The translations under genes and the position numbers were made by a program. Shown piece by piece: positions 59,950 through 64,000 of a DNA stretch of 64,000 nucleotides. Source of the stretch: Pontibacillus sp. HMF3514 (GTDB lineage: Bacteria; Bacillota; Bacilli; Bacillales; BH030062); NCBI RefSeq assembly GCF_009858175.1, contig NZ_CP047393.1:3410001-3474000 (forward strand), written 5' to 3'. Numbering within the stretch: the stretch's first letter is position 1; each line of letters opens with the position of its first letter. The notes below the pieces were generated by a model that worked only from the letters and a program-made list of their open reading frames with translations, made no database searches and was not told the origin of the DNA.

Positions 59950-60978
59950 CTAGTTTAATATTTCCTTATAGTACACTTCAAAATAATTCTGATATTCCCC
60001 ACTGATAATCCGCTCCCACCATTCTTTATTATCCAAATACCACTGAATAGTCTGAGCAATTCCAGTCTCAAAAGTATATGTAGGTTCCCAACCTAGCTTC
60101 TCTAATTTAGTAGGATCAATCGCATAACGCTTATCATGACCTAAACGATCTGTTACAAACTCTATTAACTCTTCTGACTTTCCTAGTGTTTCAATTATTG
60201 TTTTAACTACTTCTAAGTTGGTCTTTTCATTATGTCCACCAACATTATATACTTCTCCACTAAGGCCCTCATGCATAACTAAATCAATAGCAGCGCAATG
60301 ATCGTACACATGCAACCAATCTCGAATATTCTTCCCATCTCCATAAACAGGTACTGTTTGGTCATTTAATACACGAGAGATTGTTAACGGAATTAGCTTT
60401 TCAGGAAAATGGTATGGGCCATAATTATTTGAGCAACGTGTTATGTTAACAGGTAATTCATATGTTTCATGGTAGGCACGTACTAAGAAGTCAGAAGATG
60501 CTTTACTTGCACTGTATGGGCTATTAGGTTGTAGAGGCGTTTCTTCTGTAAAGAATGTGTTAGGATCAAAGTCCAGTTCACCATAAACTTCATCGGTAGA
60601 TACATGAACAAATTTAGTTATACCAAATTCTTTAGCAGCATCTAATAAAACTTGTGTTCCTTGAACATTCGTGCGAACAAATATTTCTGGGTCAGTAATT
60701 GAACGATCTACATGACTTTCAGCTGCAAAATGAATTACAAAATCAAAATTTTCTTTCTGAAATAGCTCCATCATTGATTCACGATCGCCTATATCTGCTT
60801 TTATAAAATAATAATTTTCTTCTTCTTCAATAACACCATGTTTAGTTAAATCACCAGCATAGGTTAATAAGTCAAGATTATAAATATCATAATTGGGATA
60901 CTTCTCAACCATGTACTGTACGAAGTTACCTCCAATAAATCCCGCACCGCCAGTAACAAGTACTTTCTTCTTTGTCAT
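59950..60978 (-). CDS. rfbB: dTDP-glucose 4,6-dehydratase
   Basis: 342 residues, the family length. The Rossmann motif KVLVTGGAGFIGGNFVQYMV binds NAD. FVHVSTDEVYGEL and the catalytic YSASKASSDFLVRAYHETY follow (Tyr-x3-Lys), with NNYGPYHFPEKLIPL and GDGKNIRDWLHVYDHC typical of RmlB. It converts dTDP-glucose to dTDP-4-keto-6-deoxyglucose, the second step of dTDP-L-rhamnose synthesis. Its start overlaps the rfbD stop by one base (TAATG). In Bacillaceae the product goes to surface glycans or spore coat. Confidence 0.96.
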   Translation of the reverse strand: MTKKKVLVTGGAGFIGGNFVQYMVEKYPNYDIYNLDLLTYAGDLTKHGVIEEEENYYFIKADIGDRESMMELFQKENFDFVIHFAAESHVDRSITDPEIFVRTNVQGTQVLLDAAKEFGITKFVHVSTDEVYGELDFDPNTFFTEETPLQPNSPYSASKASSDFLVRAYHETYELPVNITRCSNNYGPYHFPEKLIPLTISRVLNDQTVPVYGDGKNIRDWLHVYDHCAAIDLVMHEGLSGEVYNVGGHNEKTNLEVVKTIIETLGKSEELIEFVTDRLGHDKRYAIDPTKLEKLGWEPTYTFETGIAQTIQWYLDNKEWWERIISGEYQNYFEVYYKEILN

Positions 60979-61832
60979 TATCTCACCTCTTGTGTTAATT
61001 CGTTAATATATCTTCTTAAAGCATCTTGCCAATGTGGTAATAGCGTAAAGCCTTCATCCATTAGTTTTTGTTTTGAAAGTCGTGAATTTTTAGGACGAAC
61101 TGCACGAGTAGGGTACTCCTCACTTGAGATGGAGTGAACCTTTACATCCTTATTTGCTTGTCTAAAGATTTCTTCAGCAAATTCAGCCCAACTACATGTG
61201 CCTTCATTTGAAGCATGATAAATACCAAATTTATCAGTTTGTATCATTTCTATTAACAATGGAGCTAAGTCAAACGTATATGTTGGAGAACCAAACTGAT
61301 CTCCTACAACATTCAATTCATTTTTCGTTTCCGCTAACCTTAGCATGGTCTTCACAAAATTATTCCCATTAACACCAAAAACCCAGGAAATTCGGATAAT
61401 GAACCAGTTGTCCACTAGATTTTTTACAACCTCTTCACCTTGATATTTTGTTTCACCATAATAACCAATTGGGCTCAGCTCATCTTCTTCCTTAAATGGT
61501 GAATCACCTTTACCATTAAAAACGTAATCTGTGCTTATATACATAAATTTTGCATTAACATCTCTTGCTGCTTTTGCTAGATACTTTGTCCCTTCAACAT
61601 TTACATCCCAACAGACCTCTTTTTCATCTTCTGCTTTATCAACCGCAGTATATGCAGCACAATGTATAATAGCATCAGGTTTTATTTTATCAACATAAAG
61701 ACTTACTGCCTCTTTATTTGTAATATCTAGATTTTGTCTTCTTGATCCGATCATCTCTAACCCCTGATTCGAACCCTCTTGAACAACATCATAACCAAGT
61801 TGTCCACCATATCCAGTGACTAAAACTTTCAT
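60978..61832 (-). CDS. rfbD: dTDP-4-dehydrorhamnose reductase
   Basis: 284 residues. NAD(P)-binding KVLVTGYGGQLGYDVVQEG, then IIHCAAYTAVDKAEDE, FMYISTDYVFNG, catalytic PIGYYGETKYQGEEVV (Tyr-x3-Lys) and IIRISWVFG. It performs the last reduction to dTDP-L-rhamnose. It overlaps rfbC by four bases (ATGA) and rfbB by one, so the operon is tightly coupled. Confidence 0.95.
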   Translation of the reverse strand: MKVLVTGYGGQLGYDVVQEGSNQGLEMIGSRRQNLDITNKEAVSLYVDKIKPDAIIHCAAYTAVDKAEDEKEVCWDVNVEGTKYLAKAARDVNAKFMYISTDYVFNGKGDSPFKEEDELSPIGYYGETKYQGEEVVKNLVDNWFIIRISWVFGVNGNNFVKTMLRLAETKNELNVVGDQFGSPTYTFDLAPLLIEMIQTDKFGIYHASNEGTCSWAEFAEEIFRQANKDVKVHSISSEEYPTRAVRPKNSRLSKQKLMDEGFTLLPHWQDALRRYINELTQEVR

Positions 61833-62392
61833 TTATCTTCACCAACTGTAAAATTAACTTCTGCATCCTTTAATAAAGATGCCTTCTCATCCTTTTCTGA
61901 TAATACAGGTGTATTAAGAGGCCACTCTATACCTATAGAATTGTCATTCCATAGAATACTTCGGTCATTTTCAGGAGAATAATACTCATCTACTTTGTAT
62001 TGCACTTCTGTATTTGCTTCTAATGTACAAAATCCATGGGCAAATCCTTTTGGAACAAGTAATTGCTTCTTATTATCCTCACTTAAGGTAACACCAACCC
62101 ATTGACCATATGTTGGAGAACCTTTTCGAATATCGACGGCAACATCATAAACAGCCCCTCGTGTTACACGCACCAATTTTGTCTGAGCCTTTGGTGATAA
62201 CTGATAATGCAACCCTCTTAACGTTCCAGTCTGTTCAGACAATGAATGATTATCTTGAATAAAATGATAATTTAACCCTGCTTCTTCAAACGCTTTTTGA
62301 TTATAATTTTCCATAAAAAAACCACGGTGATCACCAAATACCTTTGGTTCTATAATGACTACACCGGGTAACTTCGTTTTAACAATATTCAT
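61829..62392 (-). CDS. rfbC: dTDP-4-dehydrorhamnose 3,5-epimerase
   Basis: 187 residues, the RmlC length. Motifs: GVVIIEPKVFGDHRGFFMEN, FIQDNHSLSEQTGTLRGLHY (conserved His and Arg of the active site), VRVTRGAVYDVAVDIRKGSP and VPKGFAHGFCTLE. It epimerises C3 and C5 of the keto sugar. It lies 15 bases after rfbA. Confidence 0.95.
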   Translation of the reverse strand: MNIVKTKLPGVVIIEPKVFGDHRGFFMENYNQKAFEEAGLNYHFIQDNHSLSEQTGTLRGLHYQLSPKAQTKLVRVTRGAVYDVAVDIRKGSPTYGQWVGVTLSEDNKKQLLVPKGFAHGFCTLEANTEVQYKVDEYYSPENDRSILWNDNSIGIEWPLNTPVLSEKDEKASLLKDAEVNFTVGEDK

Positions 62393-62407
62393 TTATATCT
62401 AACCACC

Positions 62408-63298
62408 TTATTTAGTAGACTGTAGGGACTTTTGATGATCAGCAATTTTTAAAAGATACTTCCCATACTCATTTTTCTTCAATGGTTTAGCAAGCTCTAG
62501 TAACTGCTCTGTTGATATATATCCCATTCTGTAAGCAATTTCTTCAAGACAAGCGACTTTTAACGTTTGACGTTTTTCAATTGTTTCAATAAACTGCGAA
62601 GCTTCCAATAAGGATTCATGTGTCCCAGTATCCAACCAGGCGAATCCACGGCCAAGTAATTCTACATGGAGGTCTCCTGATTCAAGATAGGCTTTATTGA
62701 CATCTGTAATTTCAAGCTCTCCTCGTGCAGAAGGTTTAATACTTTTAGCAATATCAACGACACGATTATCATAAAAATACAACCCTGTTACTGCATAATT
62801 CGATTTTGGATTTGCTGGTTTTTCTTCAATAGAAACCGCTCGATCTTCATCATTAAAATCAACAACACCAAATCGTTCAGGATCGTTTACATAATAACCA
62901 AAAACCGTAGCACCATTTTGACGATTAGCAGCTTTAAGCAAAAGATCTGTTAACCCATGACCGTAGAATATGTTGTCTCCTAAAACTAAAGCAACATTGT
63001 TATCGCCAATAAATTCTTCACCAATGATAAAAGCTTGAGCGAGACCATCTGGTGATTGCTGTACTTCGTAAGATAATGAAAGCCCTATTTCTGACCCATC
63101 CCCTAATAACTCTTCAAACCTTGAAATATCTTGTGGAGTAGATATGATTAATATTTCCTTAATACCAGCCAACATGAGTATTGATAACGGATAATAAATC
63201 ATTGGTTTATCGTAAATAGGTAACAACTGTTTTGATATTGTTCTCGTTAAAGGATAAAGACGTGTTCCACTACCTCCAGCTAGGATAATTCCCTTCAT
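62408..63298 (-). CDS. rfbA: Glucose-1-phosphate thymidylyltransferase
   Basis: 296 residues. The nucleotidyltransferase signature [20 protein letters not shown] is intact, with [28 protein letters not shown] and [20 protein letters not shown]. It makes dTDP-glucose from dTTP and glucose-1-phosphate, the first step of the pathway. First gene of the rfbACDB operon. ATG follows AAAGGGGTTTTTTT. Confidence 0.96.
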   Translation of the reverse strand: MKGIILAGGSGTRLYPLTRTISKQLLPIYDKPMIYYPLSILMLAGIKEILIISTPQDISRFEELLGDGSEIGLSLSYEVQQSPDGLAQAFIIGEEFIGDNNVALVLGDNIFYGHGLTDLLLKAANRQNGATVFGYYVNDPERFGVVDFNDEDRAVSIEEKPANPKSNYAVTGLYFYDNRVVDIAKSIKPSARGELEITDVNKAYLESGDLHVELLGRGFAWLDTGTHESLLEASQFIETIEKRQTLKVACLEEIAYRMGYISTEQLLELAKPLKKNEYGKYLLKIADHQKSLQSTK

Positions 63299-63799
63299 AA
63301 AAAAACCCCTTTATAATTTTCATTGAACTAAAAATGACTGAAAAATATTAAACTCTAATACTTCTCAGCCTAGATAAACTAACTATTTTCATTTATATAA
63401 GTCCATATATTATTTAGCAAACTGCTGTTTCAATTTTTAATTTTTTAGTAAAAATAAAAAATTCCGTAGAGAGACCTTTCCCTACAGAACGCTTTTGGTG
63501 AAAGTATTCTATTAAATAATAATAGGAAGCAAAAGAAATTTCACTACACTTATAGGATACCTTTAACCGGGAAAAATGCCCTGTCCCCATGTCCCTTTAC
63601 CATAATCACCCTAAGTCACGTTTTTTTATCATTAAAATATTCTCTCACCTGTATGAATTATAAAATATATCAATGAAAGAATTGCTACAATCTTTAAACA
63701 ATAAGATTATCCATAGTACATATTAAAAATAAACTTATAGAACATTTCAGGATTTAGCATGTGCTATCCAATTGAAATTAGATTAGAAGAATTATTCAC
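63299..63799. other. Intergenic region upstream of the rhamnose operon
   Basis: A 500-base AT-rich stretch. It contains a terminator-like hairpin (63451-63489) and TGCCCTGTCCCCATGTCCC (63576-63594), which resembles decayed repeat fragments elsewhere. The rfb promoter should lie in 63300-63450, but no pair of boxes was convincing. No coding sequence was recognised. Confidence 0.5.
63451..63489 (-). terminator. Terminator-like hairpin upstream of rfbA
   Basis: On the minus strand TTCTGTAGGG and CTCTACGGAA pair (one G-T) around AAAGGTCT, then run into TTTTTTATTTTT. It could end transcription from the cupin gene or act as an attenuator in an extended rfb leader. Confidence 0.65.
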
Positions 63800-64000
63800 C
63801 TAATCCAATTCAAAACTATTAAACATTTGAGAATTACAATGAACCTCGACTTCTTTCCATGTCATAAATATGCGTACAATATCTTCTTCAATAAGTTGTG
63901 AACCAGTTTGTACTTCAATGAATTCTAAGTCAGTATTAGCCTTGATACCATGTTTGGCTTCAACAGGAATAATTAAAACATCTCCAGGTTTAACAATACG
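63800..64000 (-). CDS. Cupin-domain protein, C-terminal fragment (mannose-6-phosphate isomerase-like)
   Basis: The last 66 codons of a gene that continues past the right edge. They read RIVKPGDVLIIPVEAKHGIK, then TDLEFIEVQTGSQLIEEDIV and FMTWKEVEVHCNSQMFN. PGDVLIIP, the following His and EVQTGS-LIEEDIVR match the second cupin motif of type II phosphomannose isomerase/mannose-1-phosphate guanylyltransferase C-termini. A sugar-nucleotide function would fit next to the rhamnose operon. The stop is TAG at 63800-63802. Confidence 0.75.
   Translation of the reverse strand, partial: RIVKPGDVLIIPVEAKHGIKANTDLEFIEVQTGSQLIEEDIVRIFMTWKEVEVHCNSQMFNSFELD

Overview
The window reads as a chromosomal segment of a low-GC Gram-positive bacterium of the Bacillaceae, probably one of the salt-tolerant or marine genera (Pontibacillus/Halobacillus/Virgibacillus-like). 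This placement is inference from gene content: ComK, immune inhibitor A, SLH-anchored proteins, an S-box (SAM) riboswitch, strong GGAGG ribosome binding sites with frequent GTG/TTG starts, and short Bacillus-type intrinsic terminators. No rRNA, tRNA, CRISPR array or prophage was seen.

Layout. 0-9 kb: a giant secreted RHS/YD-repeat protein (WapA-like) with a variable C-terminal tip, whose leader carries a cyclic-di-GMP-I riboswitch followed by an intrinsic terminator. 9-22 kb: exoproteins and sensing: a frameshifted SLH/beta-propeller surface protein, immune inhibitor A, a divergent subtilase, a chemoreceptor, a sodium:solute symporter with a 38-residue partner, a flavin reductase, and a secreted HtrA-like protease that may use an ATT start. 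22-24 kb: a small unknown protein, an HD-GYP-type protein and a REP-associated tyrosine transposase (RAYT). 24-31 kb: a LacI-regulated sugar ABC transporter operon divergent from a GH3 beta-glucosidase, with matching operators at both promoters. 31-33.5 kb: an S-box riboswitch controlling a flavin monooxygenase/ATP-grasp gene pair. 33.7-37.6 kb: an ascorbate-type PTS (IIC, IIB) with a PRD regulator that carries the only IIA domain. 37.9-42.5 kb: an SLH surface protein and two convergent exported proteins sharing a C-terminal domain that I do not recognise. 42.5-47.5 kb: small ORFs, then GAF-PAS-GGDEF-EAL, a ThDP-dependent enzyme and a carboxymuconolactone-decarboxylase-like protein in one run. 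47.5-49 kb: a sigma factor divergent from comK. 49-53 kb: polysaccharide deacetylase, cold shock protein, PQQ-type beta-propeller protein and a small exported protein. 53.5-59.3 kb: a sigma-54 activator and a sigma-54-type promoter driving an iron alcohol dehydrogenase, a permease and a semialdehyde dehydrogenase. 59.4-64 kb: a membrane protein, the dTDP-rhamnose operon rfbACDB and, at the right edge, the C-terminus of a cupin protein.

Themes. (1) Cyclic di-GMP: a riboswitch, a GGDEF-EAL protein with a degenerate inhibitory site and an HD-GYP variant lie within 45 kb, suggesting second-messenger control of a large surface or toxin protein. (2) At least nine copies of a palindromic REP element (arms GTGCCTGACCCCC / GGGGGTCAGGCAC) lie between 22 and 50.5 kb, usually within a few bases of stop codons; the only RAYT gene is bracketed by two of them. 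(3) Several compact metabolic modules have visible control sites: the S-box pair, the LacI operon and the sigma-54 operon. All functions are read from sequence motifs and memory of protein families; no database search was run.
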